DNA from: Haladaptatus cibarius D43
GTDB lineage: Archaea > Halobacteriota > Halobacteria > Halobacteriales > Haladaptataceae
Reading direction: 5' to 3'
NCBI RefSeq assembly: GCF_000710615.1
Contig: NZ_JDTH01000001.1
Span: forward strand, 372,001-436,000
Length of the DNA stretch: 64,000 nt
Shown: positions 1-11,440 of the stretch, one piece after another
How positions within the stretch are numbered: the stretch's first letter is position 1
Layout: each line of letters opens with the position of its first letter
The notes under the pieces: model-generated
Told to the model about the DNA's origin: nothing
What the model saw: the letters and a program-made list of their open reading frames with translations, nothing else
The model's database searches: none
Program-made: the position numbers and the translations under genes

Positions 1-2303
<2,303 letters not shown>

Positions 2304-2562
2304 GAGAGAAGATGGGGAGTAACGGCACATTAACCTGTTCCGTGCGAACGGAAACGACTTTCAACGCGCCGTTTCTCGCGTGGGGCATGGCCGACGACTT
2401 TCCGGGTGCGCGCTACTCGACGGCGACGCTAGACTGGGCGCGGAATGGACACGAGATGCTCGGGAAACACGAAATCGGCGGGGAACGACTACGTGCGCGA
2501 TTACTGTCGCGGGCGCTATCGCAGTCGCTTTCGCGACTGCTGTCTCCGTTTCGGTAGCGGAG

Positions 2563-2712
2563 TTACAACAGTTCGGCGACGTTTTCGATAGCGTTGCGGC
2601 AGAACGGACAGCGGTAGTTTGTTGCGAACCCACTCGACTGGGCGATAGTCTTTGTTTCCAGCTCGTGGAACGCGATTTTCCGACGACAGTCTGGACAGGG
2701 TACTTTTGACAC
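2563..2712 (-). CDS. Micro zinc-ribbon protein (49 aa)
   Basis: An unassigned short frame with a GTG start at 2712 and TAA at 2563. The product has two Cys-x2-Cys knuckles, CPDC near residue 6 and CPFC near residue 35, spaced about 26 residues apart, as in a single four-cysteine zinc ribbon. There is no other domain. Proteins of this size and pattern are abundant in haloarchaea and mostly uncharacterised; a nucleic-acid or protein-binding role is likely but not shown. The near-perfect zinc-ribbon layout makes chance unlikely. The GTG start is the only start that keeps the first knuckle. Confidence 0.65.
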   Translation of the reverse strand: MSKVPCPDCRRKIAFHELETKTIAQSSGFATNYRCPFCRNAIENVAELL

Positions 2713-2901
2713 GATAATTGCTATGCTACCGGAGCCACTTAAATTACGCGGGCCACAACAATTATATAGGAAAATACCGAAAGGCGTTTTCTATATGTAC
2801 TAAAAATTACATTCATGCCTGCGTAGTAGGCACGCTATTTTTCGCCCAGATTAAAATACATTGACATATGGGTCGAATATCGGCGTGTCGCTGATTTCGC
2901 G

Positions 2902-3984
2902 CTATTCCTCGAACGTGAACGTTCCGTCCCGCTGAACGACTTCGCTGTCCACTTCTATCCGCGATTCTTCGCTCATATCGACTATCATATCGACGTGAAC
3001 TGCGCTTTCGTTCTGTTCCTGACTTTCGGGTACACAGATGTCATAGGCCATGCCGATGGCGAGGTGGATAGTGTCGCCCATCTTCTCGTCAAAGAGCATG
3101 TTGTAGGTGAACCGGTCGATATCGCGGTTCATACCGACGCCGAGTTCGCCGAGTCGGCGCGCGCCGTCGTCCGTGTCGAGAACGCCCGCGAGCACTTCCT
3201 CGTTCTTTTCGGCGCTAAAGTTAACGACTTCTCCCTCCTCGAATTTCAGCCAAACGCCCTCCACGATATGCCCCTGATGAACGAGCGGTTTGTCGAACAG
3301 CACTTCACCTTCGACCGAATCGGGAACCGGCGCGGTGAACACTTCGCCGCCGGGCAGGTTATTCTTCCCGTGGTCGTTGATGGTCTTCATGTCCGTAATG
3401 GACATCGTGAGGTCGGTGGTGTCGCCCGAAACGATTCGAACTTCGTCCCCAGCGTCCAAGATTTTGACCATCCCCTGCTGGAACTCGCGCTGTTCGTCCC
3501 AATCTTTGTTCATCGCGCCGTAGACGAACTCCTCGTAGGATTCGGTGCTCATCTCGGCCAACTGCGCGCTTCCCGGCGATGGATGTTGTGTGAGACACCA
3601 CGGCATCGCGAGGATTTCTTCCTGTACCGGCTGATGCGCTTGGTTGTACGCCGCGTGGGTTTCCGCGTCTACGTCGCTCATGTCCGAGGCGTTCTCGTGT
3701 GCGCGAACGTGAACCACTGCGTCTGCCGCCTCGAACAGTGCCTTTTCGTGCGCTGGCGTGTCGAGCGCGTCGGGGTCGATAGATTTGAGAAATGCGGCGC
3801 GTTTTCGGTCGCGGCGTCCAGCGGTGACGAGGGGGAAGGCACCGCGCTCACCGAGCAGTTCGGACAGTGCGATTGCGAGGTCGTCGGCAACCGACGGAAC
3901 GCGAAGGACGACCTTGTCGCCCGCGTCGATGTCGAGAGAGTGGTCAACGATGATTTCGGCGTGTTTCCGAATCCGAGAGTCCAT
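2902..3984 (-). CDS. Aminopeptidase, peptidase family M29 (thermophilic metallopeptidase)
   Basis: Predicted cytoplasmic metal-dependent aminopeptidase of 360 residues, the usual M29 length. The start is set at ATG 3984 (MDSRIRKHAEIIVDHS), which matches the conserved N-terminus of the family; in-frame upstream starts add an unrelated basic stretch. The metal-binding region PGGEVFTAPVPDSVEG and the later HLAIGMAYD histidine segment are visible. It is transcribed away from the threonine aldolase gene that starts at 4137, so the two share a divergent promoter region of about 150 bases. Confidence 0.9.
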   Translation of the reverse strand: MDSRIRKHAEIIVDHSLDIDAGDKVVLRVPSVADDLAIALSELLGERGAFPLVTAGRRDRKRAAFLKSIDPDALDTPAHEKALFEAADAVVHVRAHENASDMSDVDAETHAAYNQAHQPVQEEILAMPWCLTQHPSPGSAQLAEMSTESYEEFVYGAMNKDWDEQREFQQGMVKILDAGDEVRIVSGDTTDLTMSITDMKTINDHGKNNLPGGEVFTAPVPDSVEGEVLFDKPLVHQGHIVEGVWLKFEEGEVVNFSAEKNEEVLAGVLDTDDGARRLGELGVGMNRDIDRFTYNMLFDEKMGDTIHLAIGMAYDICVPESQEQNESAVHVDMIVDMSEESRIEVDSEVVQRDGTFTFEE

Positions 3985-4136
3985 GATAATCGATTTCATG
4001 GATGCCGGAAACCGCTTTCGATACGTAACACGGAGAGTCGTTTTACCCTCCATCCCACTCCTCCTCTCAATCATGTCTCGACGCCGATTTCGTCCCTACC
4101 CTCGATTATTTGTCCACCGCCGCGAAAGGGGCGGAC

Positions 4137-5153
4137 ATGATAGACCTTCGGAGCGACACGGTAACCACACCGAGCGAGGAGATGCGCGAATCGGCCCACA
4201 CCGCCGACGTTGGCGACGACGTATACGGCGAAGACCCGACGGTGAACGAACTGGAAACTCGCGCCGCCGAGTTGATGGGAACGGAATCTGCGCTCTACGT
4301 TCCGACGGGAACGATGGGCAATCAAATTGCCGCGCGCGTCCACACCGACCGCGGACAGGAAATCCTCGTGGAGCGCGAGAGCCACGTTTTCAAATGGGAA
4401 CTCGGTGGATTGGCCCAACACGCAGGCTTGCAAGTCAGAACCCTCAACGGCGGCGACCGAGGGATTCCAACGCCTGAACAAGTGAAATCGGGCTACGTCG
4501 AGGAAGACGCACATCGCCCCGGAACTGGTCTTTTAAGCCTCGAAAATACGCACAACAGCAAGGGCGGCGTTGCGATTTCCCCCGAAAAAATCGACGCCGC
4601 AGCGGAGGCGGCCCACGAAATCGGTGTTCCGGTTCACTTGGACGGGGCACGAGTCTGTAACGCCGCCGTCGCTCACGACGTGTCGCCAGCGCGATTTACC
4701 AAGGAAGTGGATTCCGTGATGTTCTGTCTCTCGAAGGGACTGGGCGCGCCGGTCGGGTCGATGCTCGCAGGAAGCGAAGATTTCATCGCGCGTGCACGCC
4801 GCACGCGAAAGCTGTTCGGCGGCGGAATGCGGCAGGTCGGCCTGCTGGCCGGGCCGGGACTGTTGGCGCTCGACAACGTCTCACGCCTCGCGGACGACCA
4901 CGAAAACGCGCGCGTTCTCGCCGAGGGATTGACTGATGTCGAGGGCCTTTCGGTGCAATCTCCGGAAACGAACATCGTTCTCGTGAACACTGAAGACGCC
5001 GGACTGACGGCGGATAAATTCCTCACCGCCTGCGAGGAGATGGGCGTTCTCGGCACGCAGTTCGACACGCACGTCGCCCGATTCTGTACGCACTGGGACG
5101 TGAGCAGGGAGGACGTGGAAGTTGCGGCCGGGAACGTTCGAGACGCGCTCTAA
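4137..5153 (+). CDS. ltaE: Low-specificity L-threonine aldolase
   Basis: PLP enzyme that splits threonine or allo-threonine into glycine and acetaldehyde. It has 338 residues, the normal family size. The N-terminal [16 protein letters not shown] is diagnostic, and the Schiff-base lysine is about K200 in [13 protein letters not shown] glycine-rich phosphate-binding turn (PTGTMGNQ) is near residue 60. ATG 4137 is chosen over an upstream TTG because the family begins with the MIDLRSDT motif. It sits alone between a divergent peptidase gene and a small membrane protein. Confidence 0.93.
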   Translation: MIDLRSDTVTTPSEEMRESAHTADVGDDVYGEDPTVNELETRAAELMGTESALYVPTGTMGNQIAARVHTDRGQEILVERESHVFKWELGGLAQHAGLQVRTLNGGDRGIPTPEQVKSGYVEEDAHRPGTGLLSLENTHNSKGGVAISPEKIDAAAEAAHEIGVPVHLDGARVCNAAVAHDVSPARFTKEVDSVMFCLSKGLGAPVGSMLAGSEDFIARARRTRKLFGGGMRQVGLLAGPGLLALDNVSRLADDHENARVLAEGLTDVEGLSVQSPETNIVLVNTEDAGLTADKFLTACEEMGVLGTQFDTHVARFCTHWDVSREDVEVAAGNVRDAL

Positions 5154-5226
5154 ATGGAATTGGCTCGACAGCCGGTTCGTGCTCAACCAGCAGAAAGTAT
5201 TTGATTTACCAATTACACAGTGAGGT

Positions 5227-5400
5227 ATGAAAACGACGGACTTCCTCCTCCTCGGAATTTTGTTCGTGCTGTTTGGCGGAGTCGCCATCCTCGGCGATGT
5301 GGTATTTTCATATGAATGGGCAGTGATAACGCTGTGGCTCGGCCTCTTCGTCGGCGTAGGTGGCGTGGTTGCCAATCAGTTCACCGGAAGTAAATCGTAA
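5227..5400 (+). CDS. Small membrane protein (57 aa, two helices)
   Basis: A 57-residue frame with two hydrophobic segments, roughly residues 6-24 and 31-49, joined by a short acidic turn (GDVVFSYEW) and ending in a polar tail. It begins with ATG about 70 bases after the aldolase stop. Composition and hydrophobic pattern fit a genuine haloarchaeal micro membrane protein. No family is recognised with certainty and no function can be given. Confidence 0.7.
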   Translation: MKTTDFLLLGILFVLFGGVAILGDVVFSYEWAVITLWLGLFVGVGGVVANQFTGSKS

Positions 5401-5405
5401 TTCGA

Positions 5406-5558
5406 CTACCGCTGGCCTTTCTGTACTCCTTCCTGAAATCCAGTGAGTGTCCGGCGGATGAACAGGTAGATGAAGAAGACGAACGCGAGGATGGCGACGA
5501 GAAGGCCGACGAACACGGGGTCGCCGATGTACTCTCCGATGATGTCGATTGGTTGCAT
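5406..5558 (-). CDS. Single-span membrane microprotein (50 aa)
   Basis: A 50-residue frame opposite and convergent with the preceding gene, with stops only six bases apart. It has a short N-terminal amphipathic stretch (MQPIDIIGEYIGDP) and one strong transmembrane helix at about residues 16-34. A basic-polar tail (IRRTLTGFQEGVQKGQR) follows, which would place the C-terminus in the cytoplasm. The layout is typical of conserved haloarchaeal one-helix proteins of unknown function. Confidence 0.72.
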   Translation of the reverse strand: MQPIDIIGEYIGDPVFVGLLVAILAFVFFIYLFIRRTLTGFQEGVQKGQR

Positions 5559-5643
5559 ACCCGTGCCTATCAGTTCACGAACCAAATTCGTTTCGCCGTG
5601 CTAGTGACAAAGTTGATTGACGAGCAGTTTCATACGCATAAAT

Positions 5644-6282
5644 ATGGCAGACCTCTTGCCCTCCAGCACGGACGTAGAACCCCCGACGGGCGGCAACCCG
5701 CGGGTACTCGGCGTCGATAGCGACGACGCCGACGATTTGCTCGGGGCACTCTCGTCAGGAACCGCCCGGAGCCTCCTTTCCGCACTTCACGACCAACCCG
5801 CCACTGCGTCCGAACTGAGCGACGAAGTCGATACCTCGCTCCAGAACGCCCAGTATCACCTTCAGAAGTTGGAGGACGCAGAACTCATCTCCGCCGTGGA
5901 CACCATCTACTCCGAGAAAGGCAGAGAGATGAAAGTGTACGCGCCGACCGACGGCCCGCTCATCCTGTTCGCCGGGCGCGAAGACCAGACCACGGGACTC
6001 AAAGACGCCCTTTCTCGTGTCCTCGGCGTGGCAGTTCTGCTCGGTGCGGTCAGCGCGGTGATTCAGTACGCCGTCACGGAAGGAATGTTGGGAATCGGCG
6101 AACAGGCGGCGGAAAGTTCGGACACGGGTGGCGGGGGAACGTTTAGCGTCCAATCTTCTGAACCGGCTCAGACCGCCGCAGATAGCGTCATCGCCACGAT
6201 TCCACCGGGAGTGCTGTTCTTCGCAGGAGGGGCGTTGGTTCTCGCGCTCAGTGCCGTCTGGTGGTACGTTATCAGAGACTGA
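5644..6282 (+). CDS. Membrane-anchored winged-helix transcription regulator (ArsR-like)
   Basis: A 212-residue protein with an N-terminal winged helix-turn-helix at about residues 35-95. The segment LLSALHDQPATASELSDEVDTSLQNAQYHLQKLEDAELI shows the classic recognition helix and wing. Two C-terminal transmembrane segments follow (around residues 125-145 and 185-210), separated by a Ser/Gly-rich extracellular loop. HTH proteins with a membrane tail are common in haloarchaea and are thought to sense envelope or cytoplasmic signals; the ligand and targets are unknown. The ATG at 5644 begins the MADLLPSS segment and is preferred over an earlier alternative start. Confidence 0.87.
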   Translation: MADLLPSSTDVEPPTGGNPRVLGVDSDDADDLLGALSSGTARSLLSALHDQPATASELSDEVDTSLQNAQYHLQKLEDAELISAVDTIYSEKGREMKVYAPTDGPLILFAGREDQTTGLKDALSRVLGVAVLLGAVSAVIQYAVTEGMLGIGEQAAESSDTGGGGTFSVQSSEPAQTAADSVIATIPPGVLFFAGGALVLALSAVWWYVIRD

Positions 6283-6402
6283 CAGAGATTTCCGGTGTGA
6301 AACCGATAACTAAAACGCTTTTTTGAGTTTACCAAGAGTACATTATCCCGGCCTGCATATGATGAAACGGAACCGCCCTGCTTCGGCCCTCCGCGAACGC
6401 CA

Positions 6403-6924
6403 TCAGCTTTCCACCATCCCTCCAACGGAGAACTCCTGAAGAAGTTCTCCATCCCCACGACGAACCCCACCACCAAAGCCCTCCTTCCGCGGTTCCAATT
6501 CGAGATGTGTCCGAAATCCGCCCCGCGGTTGGGCGTGACTGCCCGGATTCAACAACAACACCTCGCCAGTGTCTTCTACGAGATGTCGATGCGAGTGGCC
6601 GAAAATAACCACGTCCGCGTCTCGCTCGCGTCCGAGTAGTTCCAATCCCGTACTCCCGCTACGGTGGCGATGGACGACGACGAACCGAACGCCGTTTTCT
6701 TCGAACGTTTGCACTTTCGGCAGTCGGTCGAGCACTCCCGGCGTCGCGTTGTTGCCGTGAACCGCGACCAGTCGGTTGCTCTCCGATTCGAAGGCAGAGA
6801 GCGCAGCCTCGGTCGTGAAATCCCCGGCGTGAACGACGAGGTCGGCCTCGCGGACGGCCTCCAGGGTTCGGCCGGTGAGTTCGTGGCCCGTCTCGCTGTG
6901 CGTGTCGGAGACGATAGTAATCAT
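6403..6924 (-). CDS. YfcE/MJ0936-type metallophosphoesterase
   Basis: Predicted calcineurin-like phosphodiesterase of 173 residues. All metal-binding motifs are present: SDTH near the N-terminus, HAGDF, GNNATP and GHSHRH, then the closing NPGS. Family members hydrolyse phosphodiesters such as 2',3'- or 3',5'-cyclic nucleotides in vitro; the natural substrate here is unknown. It is divergent from the CDF transporter gene, with about 105 bases between starts. Confidence 0.9.
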   Translation of the reverse strand: MITIVSDTHSETGHELTGRTLEAVREADLVVHAGDFTTEAALSAFESESNRLVAVHGNNATPGVLDRLPKVQTFEENGVRFVVVHRHRSGSTGLELLGRERDADVVIFGHSHRHLVEDTGEVLLLNPGSHAQPRGGFRTHLELEPRKEGFGGGVRRGDGELLQEFSVGGMVES

Positions 6925-7029
6925 ACTCCCGCGTTAGAATCGAACTACCTTGCGTGTTCCGCCGTGCTCCTTTCTTGTGCAGAATTTCCCGTCGCAAGGT
7001 CTTTGACACCTCCGCGAGGCTATTCGGTA

Positions 7030-8001
7030 ATGGCGAGTAGCAAATCCGTGGTGATTGCCGCCCTCTTTGCGAACGGGGCAATTGCCGTGCTGAAGTTTGT
7101 CGGGTATCTCCTCACGATGAGTCCGGCGATGCTCTCGGAGACGTATCACTCCATCTCCGACACCGGGAATCAGATCTTCCTTCTCATCGGAATCCGGTAC
7201 AGCGGGCGCGAAGCGACCCGCGGCCACCCCTTCGGATTCGGCAAGGCGCAGTTTTTCTACAGCTTTCTCGTGAGCGTCCTCCTGTTCGGTATCGCTGGAT
7301 GGGAGAGCGCGAAACACGGGTATCACGCGCTGATGAATCCGCACATGGAAGAGATTGCTGACGTGACCCTCCTCTCGTTCACGTTCGACGCGGTGTACGT
7401 CAACTACGCCGTCCTCATTGCGGCCATCCTGTTCGAAACCTACGCGTTCGCCAAGGCGTACAAGGCGATGAAAATCGAAATCAATCGCCGGAATTGGAGC
7501 GGCTTTCGCGAAGCCTTCCGCAAAACCAGCAACGTGACGACTCTGACGGCGCTCACCGAGGACGCCATCGCCCTCGGCGGGGCGGGAATCGCGCTTTTCG
7601 GTGTGTTCCTCACCCGATACACCGGCAATCCGATGTACGATGCGGCGTCTGCCCTGATCATTGGCCTCATGCTGATGAGCTTCGCCGTCGCCCTCGCGTG
7701 GGAGAATAAACGGTTGCTCCTCGGCGAGAGCCTTCCGAAGGAGGACGAAGACGTGCTCCGCACGATGCTTGCCGAGGCGGATGGCGTCGTCGAGATTATT
7801 GACTTCCGAACCGTCTACTTCGGCCCGGGGAGAGCCCTCGTCGCTGGCGACGTGGCGTTCGACCCGGAACTCGACACGGGTGAGATAGACGACCGAATTA
7901 CCGCCCTCGAAAACGACCTGTTCAAGGCGAACGAACACGTGAAAAAGGTGTACATCGAACCCGAAGTGCAAGTAGCGGAGACATCGGAATCTGTGGCATA
8001 A
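7030..8001 (+). CDS. Cation diffusion facilitator (CDF) metal transporter
   Basis: A 323-residue proton-coupled divalent metal exporter. Six transmembrane helices are apparent, with the helix-2 metal site HSISD (H40, D44) and a second acidic pair in LTEDAIALGG. A cytoplasmic C-terminal domain of about 90 residues (from DEDVLRTMLAEADGVVEI onward) is the usual dimerisation and metal-sensing part. ATG 7030 (MASSKSVVIAALFANG) is the family-like start; the open frame extends about 120 codons upstream, but that part lies antisense to the phosphoesterase and is not coding. A T6 run at 8017-8022 may end the transcript. Confidence 0.92.
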   Translation: MASSKSVVIAALFANGAIAVLKFVGYLLTMSPAMLSETYHSISDTGNQIFLLIGIRYSGREATRGHPFGFGKAQFFYSFLVSVLLFGIAGWESAKHGYHALMNPHMEEIADVTLLSFTFDAVYVNYAVLIAAILFETYAFAKAYKAMKIEINRRNWSGFREAFRKTSNVTTLTALTEDAIALGGAGIALFGVFLTRYTGNPMYDAASALIIGLMLMSFAVALAWENKRLLLGESLPKEDEDVLRTMLAEADGVVEIIDFRTVYFGPGRALVAGDVAFDPELDTGEIDDRITALENDLFKANEHVKKVYIEPEVQVAETSESVA

Positions 8002-8683
8002 ACACGTTCTGTGCTGTTTTTTGGGTTTGAGACATTGTGTATGACTGCTGTGAGAATTTCAGGCTTTGTTGAATAGTTGCCAATATACATGAGTATTATA
8101 GTTTTTGTTGAAGAGCAGTCATCAATTACCGACTCCACTGAAACCGCACCGCCTCCCCAACAGCCCTCACGCCTCCCCAACCGACTCCTCCGTTCCTCTC
8201 AGTCACTCAGTCGCCCCTCGCGTGATAATCGGGAGGCCTGCGGGATACCCGCAAGCCTCCCGACGCACGCGCCATTGGATTATGTGAAAATTCGCGAATT
8301 TGGACGAACCACTTGGCGCGCGACGGCGAACCCGCGGTTCGCCCGCGCGAGGTCTTCCGAACGAAGTGACGGAAGGCTCGGAAGTCGCAGGCCGCGCAAC
8401 GTAGTGAGCAGGAACGTCTTCCGGTGGATGACTGAGTGACTGAAAGGTACGAAGGAGCAGATCGACGAGGGAATCGGTTGGGGATGACGTGGCACGGGGC
8501 GGTGCAGTGGCGGTTTGATTGGAGTCGGCAGTAGTTAGCAACACAGAAATAAACGAAACACAGTGAATCCCCCACAAGCAAACAAAAAATAGAGTTTTCG
8601 AGAAGATCACGGTAGCACACCGGACGATGCGTATCTCTCACGTAGGCAAGACTTTTTGAACCAAGCCGCGAATACTCCGTATC
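8002..8683. other. Long intergenic region holding a hairpin-rich palindromic element
   Basis: About 680 bases without a convincing gene on either strand. Short overlapping frames exist but show no protein family. Most of the region is occupied by the imperfect palindrome described at 8117-8535. The first 110 bases are AT-rich and include a T6 run just after the CDF gene. The last 140 bases lead into the helicase gene and contain AT-rich stretches that could supply its promoter. Confidence 0.6.
8117..8535. repeat. Hairpin-rich palindromic element, copy 1
   Basis: Two long arms are imperfect inverted repeats. The left arm (about 8128-8212) carries CCGACTCCA, AAACCGC, GCACCGCC, TCCCCAACCGA and CAGTCACTCAGTC in order. 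The right arm (about 8428-8533) carries their complements in reverse order. Inside are smaller hairpins: 8231-8261 (arms of 14 bases, one G-T pair, loop ATA), GGCGAACC-CGC-GGTTCGCC around 8325-8343, and CTTCCG/CGGAAG around 8354-8375. It shares end motifs with the elements at 53871 and 60474. No protein is encoded, so this looks like a non-autonomous repeat or MITE-like element. Confidence 0.6.
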
Positions 8684-10867
8684 GTGTCCACGACGAACGA
8701 GTATATGCGGTTCTTTCCCTACGAGTCGCCCTACGACAACCAGCAGGAGGCGATGGACCGTATCTACAACGGACTGGCTCGCGGACAGGACGTGGTTTTC
8801 GAGGGTGCCTGCGGGACGGGAAAAACCCTCTCGTCGCTCGCGCCCGCGCTGGAGTTCGCCCGCGAGGAGGACAAAACAGTGGTTATCACGACCAACGTCC
8901 ACCAGCAGATGCGCCAGTTCGTGACCGAGGCGCGCGAAATCAACGAAAACGAACCCCTTCGTGCCGTCGTTTTCCGCGGGAAGGGGTCGATGTGCCACAT
9001 CGACGTGGACTACCAGGAGTGTCAGGTACTCCGGGACAACACCTACGAAGTCGTGGATAAGGAACGCGACAAACAGGAACTCGAACAGCGCCAGCGCGAA
9101 CTGCTCGAAGTGATGCAGGATGGCGACGAAACCGCCGCAGAGGCACGAAGTGCGGTGATGGACGAACTCGACCAGATTCAGGACGAAGTCGAGAACCTGC
9201 GCGAAGCGAACGTCTGTGACTACTACTACAACAATCTCACCGAAGACACGGGCGAGTTCTACCAGTGGCTCTACAAGGACGTTCGGACGCCCGACGACAT
9301 TTACGAGTACGCAGAGCAACAGGGGATGTGCGGCTACGAACTGCTGAAAGACGGCATGGAGGGCGTCGATTTGGTCGTCTGCAACTACCACCACCTCCTC
9401 GACCCGATGATACGCGAGCAGTTCTTCCGGTGGTTAGACCGCGACCCGGAGGACGTTATCACCATCTTCGACGAGGCGCACAACATCGAGGGGACGGCGC
9501 GCGACCACGCCTCCAGAACCCTTACGGAGAACACCCTCGACAGCGCACTGGACGAGTTGCAGGAGAGCGACGACTTCCGAAGCGAGTCCGGATTCAACGT
9601 TCTCGCCGCATTTCAGCGCGCGCTGAAAGCGACCTACGAGGATTCGTTCGGATTCGGCGAGCGAGAGACAATCGGCGAAAACTGGCAGGACGTGCCGGTA
9701 GCAAACGAGAACAAGCGCGACGACCTCACCCTCAACTTCCTCCAAGAGTACACCGGGAAGGGAATCGACGACGAACTGGACGACGCGCTCGGCCTTGCCA
9801 AAGAACTCGACCAGCAGTACGAGGAGGCGTACAAAGAAGGCGACGCGAAAACCCGACAGGAGTGTCAGACGCTTCAGGCCGCGAACTTCGTCAAATCCTA
9901 CATGGACGAGGGGGCCGAACTCGGCCAGTACCCGGTTGCCGCGGTTCGGCGCGACGAAGGCACCGACGAAGTGTACGGACGCGCAGAACTCTACACTTGC
10001 ATCCCGCGCGAAGTGACGAAAGCCCTCTTCGATGAGGTGTATGCGACAGTTTTGATGAGCGCGACTCTGCGTCCATTCGACGTGTTGTCCGACGTACTGG
10101 GACTCACGGAGCCAGTCACGCTAGCCTACGGACTCCAATTTCCCGAGGAAAACCGCCGAACCTTCGCCGTCGAATCGCCCGCGTTGTTCGCTAGCGAGCG
10201 GAGCGAGCAGGAAACCCAACAAACCATCGCGGACGTGCTGACCGACACCGTCAAATTCACCGCCGGGAATACGCTCGTCTTCTTCCCGAGTTACAGCGAG
10301 GCAGAACGCTACCGCGACCTCGTGCGAAACCGAATCGACGGAACCCTGTACTTCGATGAGGCAGGAACGCCCGTCGAAGAACTCCGCCAGCGGTTCACCA
10401 GTGATTCGAACGGCGTTCTCTTTACCTCGCTCTGGGGGACGCTGGCCGAGGGCGTCAGCTTCGACGGAAACGACGCTCGAACTGTCGTTGTCGTCGGCGT
10501 TCCATACCCGCATCTGGACGACCGGATGGATGCCGTGCAGGATGCCTACGACAGGGTGTTCGCCGACCGCTCCGGACGAAATTCGGGCTGGGAGTACGCC
10601 GTCGAGATTCCGACGATTCGGAAGACGCGACAGGCACTCGGACGAGTAATTCGCTCGCCCGAGGATTTCGGCATCAGGGTGCTGTTGGACAAACGCTACA
10701 CCGAAAAAAGCGTCCGAGAGATGGGCAAGTACAGCGTCCGAGAAACCTTCCCGACGGAAGAGCGAGAGGAGATGCTGGACATCGCCCCGGAAAAACTCAA
10801 ATTCGCCATGCTGAACTTCTTTACAGACAAGGATGCGTGGGACGAGGAACCGCCGAAACCGCAGTGA
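8684..10867 (+). CDS. XPD/Rad3-type iron-sulfur DNA helicase
   Basis: A 727-residue superfamily 2 helicase that moves 5' to 3' on single-stranded DNA, expected to act in excision repair or related DNA processing. Walker A GACGTGKT lies at residues 41-48 and the DEAH box at 263-266. Four cysteines (about C104, C113, C178, C216) are spaced as in the XPD 4Fe-4S domain. The C-terminal helicase lobe includes SATLRPFDVL, LFTSLWGTLAEGVSF and the arginine-finger motif ALGRVIRSPEDFG. The GTG start at 8684 gives the N-terminus MSTTNEYMRFFPYESPY; an ATG seven codons later is possible. It stands alone after the palindromic element. Confidence 0.93.
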   Translation: MSTTNEYMRFFPYESPYDNQQEAMDRIYNGLARGQDVVFEGACGTGKTLSSLAPALEFAREEDKTVVITTNVHQQMRQFVTEAREINENEPLRAVVFRGKGSMCHIDVDYQECQVLRDNTYEVVDKERDKQELEQRQRELLEVMQDGDETAAEARSAVMDELDQIQDEVENLREANVCDYYYNNLTEDTGEFYQWLYKDVRTPDDIYEYAEQQGMCGYELLKDGMEGVDLVVCNYHHLLDPMIREQFFRWLDRDPEDVITIFDEAHNIEGTARDHASRTLTENTLDSALDELQESDDFRSESGFNVLAAFQRALKATYEDSFGFGERETIGENWQDVPVANENKRDDLTLNFLQEYTGKGIDDELDDALGLAKELDQQYEEAYKEGDAKTRQECQTLQAANFVKSYMDEGAELGQYPVAAVRRDEGTDEVYGRAELYTCIPREVTKALFDEVYATVLMSATLRPFDVLSDVLGLTEPVTLAYGLQFPEENRRTFAVESPALFASERSEQETQQTIADVLTDTVKFTAGNTLVFFPSYSEAERYRDLVRNRIDGTLYFDEAGTPVEELRQRFTSDSNGVLFTSLWGTLAEGVSFDGNDARTVVVVGVPYPHLDDRMDAVQDAYDRVFADRSGRNSGWEYAVEIPTIRKTRQALGRVIRSPEDFGIRVLLDKRYTEKSVREMGKYSVRETFPTEEREEMLDIAPEKLKFAMLNFFTDKDAWDEEPPKPQ

Positions 10868-10894
10868 ATGGTGAATCCGGTTCCGTCAAGCGAA

Positions 10895-11395
10895 TTACGC
10901 AGGAAGCGAAATCGTCGCGGTCGGTTCGTCGTAGGTCGCATCCCAGAGCTGTAGTCGCGTGACATTCCACGTAATCGGGTCGATTTCGCGTTCTGTGAGT
11001 TGCTGGGCTACATCGAGATTTCCACCACGGGCGAGCGTCACGTGCGGAACGTAGTCGTCGCCTTCGATTCCCTCGATGCAGTCGAACTCGGAAATCAGTT
11101 CGCGGTGAAGTTTTCGCAAGCCGGGGCTTTCGACCGCGAGATAGACCACGGGCCCATCGCCCCGTGCCGGATTTTCGAACCTATCTATTTCCGCGATTCG
11201 TGCCTCGAAGGCGGGCGAACCGGCGAGCGCGGTTCGAACCTGCATTTCGAGCCGGTCGTAGTCGTCGCGGTTGCCGAATCGCTTGGCGACCAAGGTGTGC
11301 TGGTCGCGCACAGTGTCGAACTGGTAGAGCGATGGTCGGAGTTCCTCCGCGAGTCGGGCAACTTCGCCGGGAACGGGAACGTTGAGGCTGTACAC
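10895..11395 (-). CDS. thpR: 2'-5' RNA ligase family protein (2H phosphoesterase)
   Basis: A 166-residue protein of the two-histidine phosphoesterase superfamily. The paired motifs H-x-T-L are visible as QHTLVAK near residue 33 and PHVTLARG near residue 117, which form the active site. Family members open 2',3'-cyclic phosphates or ligate tRNA halves in vitro; the natural RNA substrate is uncertain. It is convergent with the helicase gene, 27 bases away. Symbol by homology only. Confidence 0.83.
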   Translation of the reverse strand: MYSLNVPVPGEVARLAEELRPSLYQFDTVRDQHTLVAKRFGNRDDYDRLEMQVRTALAGSPAFEARIAEIDRFENPARGDGPVVYLAVESPGLRKLHRELISEFDCIEGIEGDDYVPHVTLARGGNLDVAQQLTEREIDPITWNVTRLQLWDATYDEPTATISLPA

Positions 11396-11440
11396 TGTTC
11401 GACTCGAGAAACCGGGAGAATATGAGGGTGGCGTTCGTCG

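Noticed and set aside
2387-2557. 56-codon frame MADDFPGARYSTATLDWARN... between the Yip1 and zinc-ribbon genes
   Set aside because: No motif, basic C-terminus unusual for haloarchaea, and a minus-strand frame of similar quality exists; too weak to call.
2995-4140. Long plus-strand frame (381 codons) opposite the M29 peptidase
   Set aside because: It is the antisense shadow of a well-supported gene; composition is Val/Arg/His-rich with no family motif.
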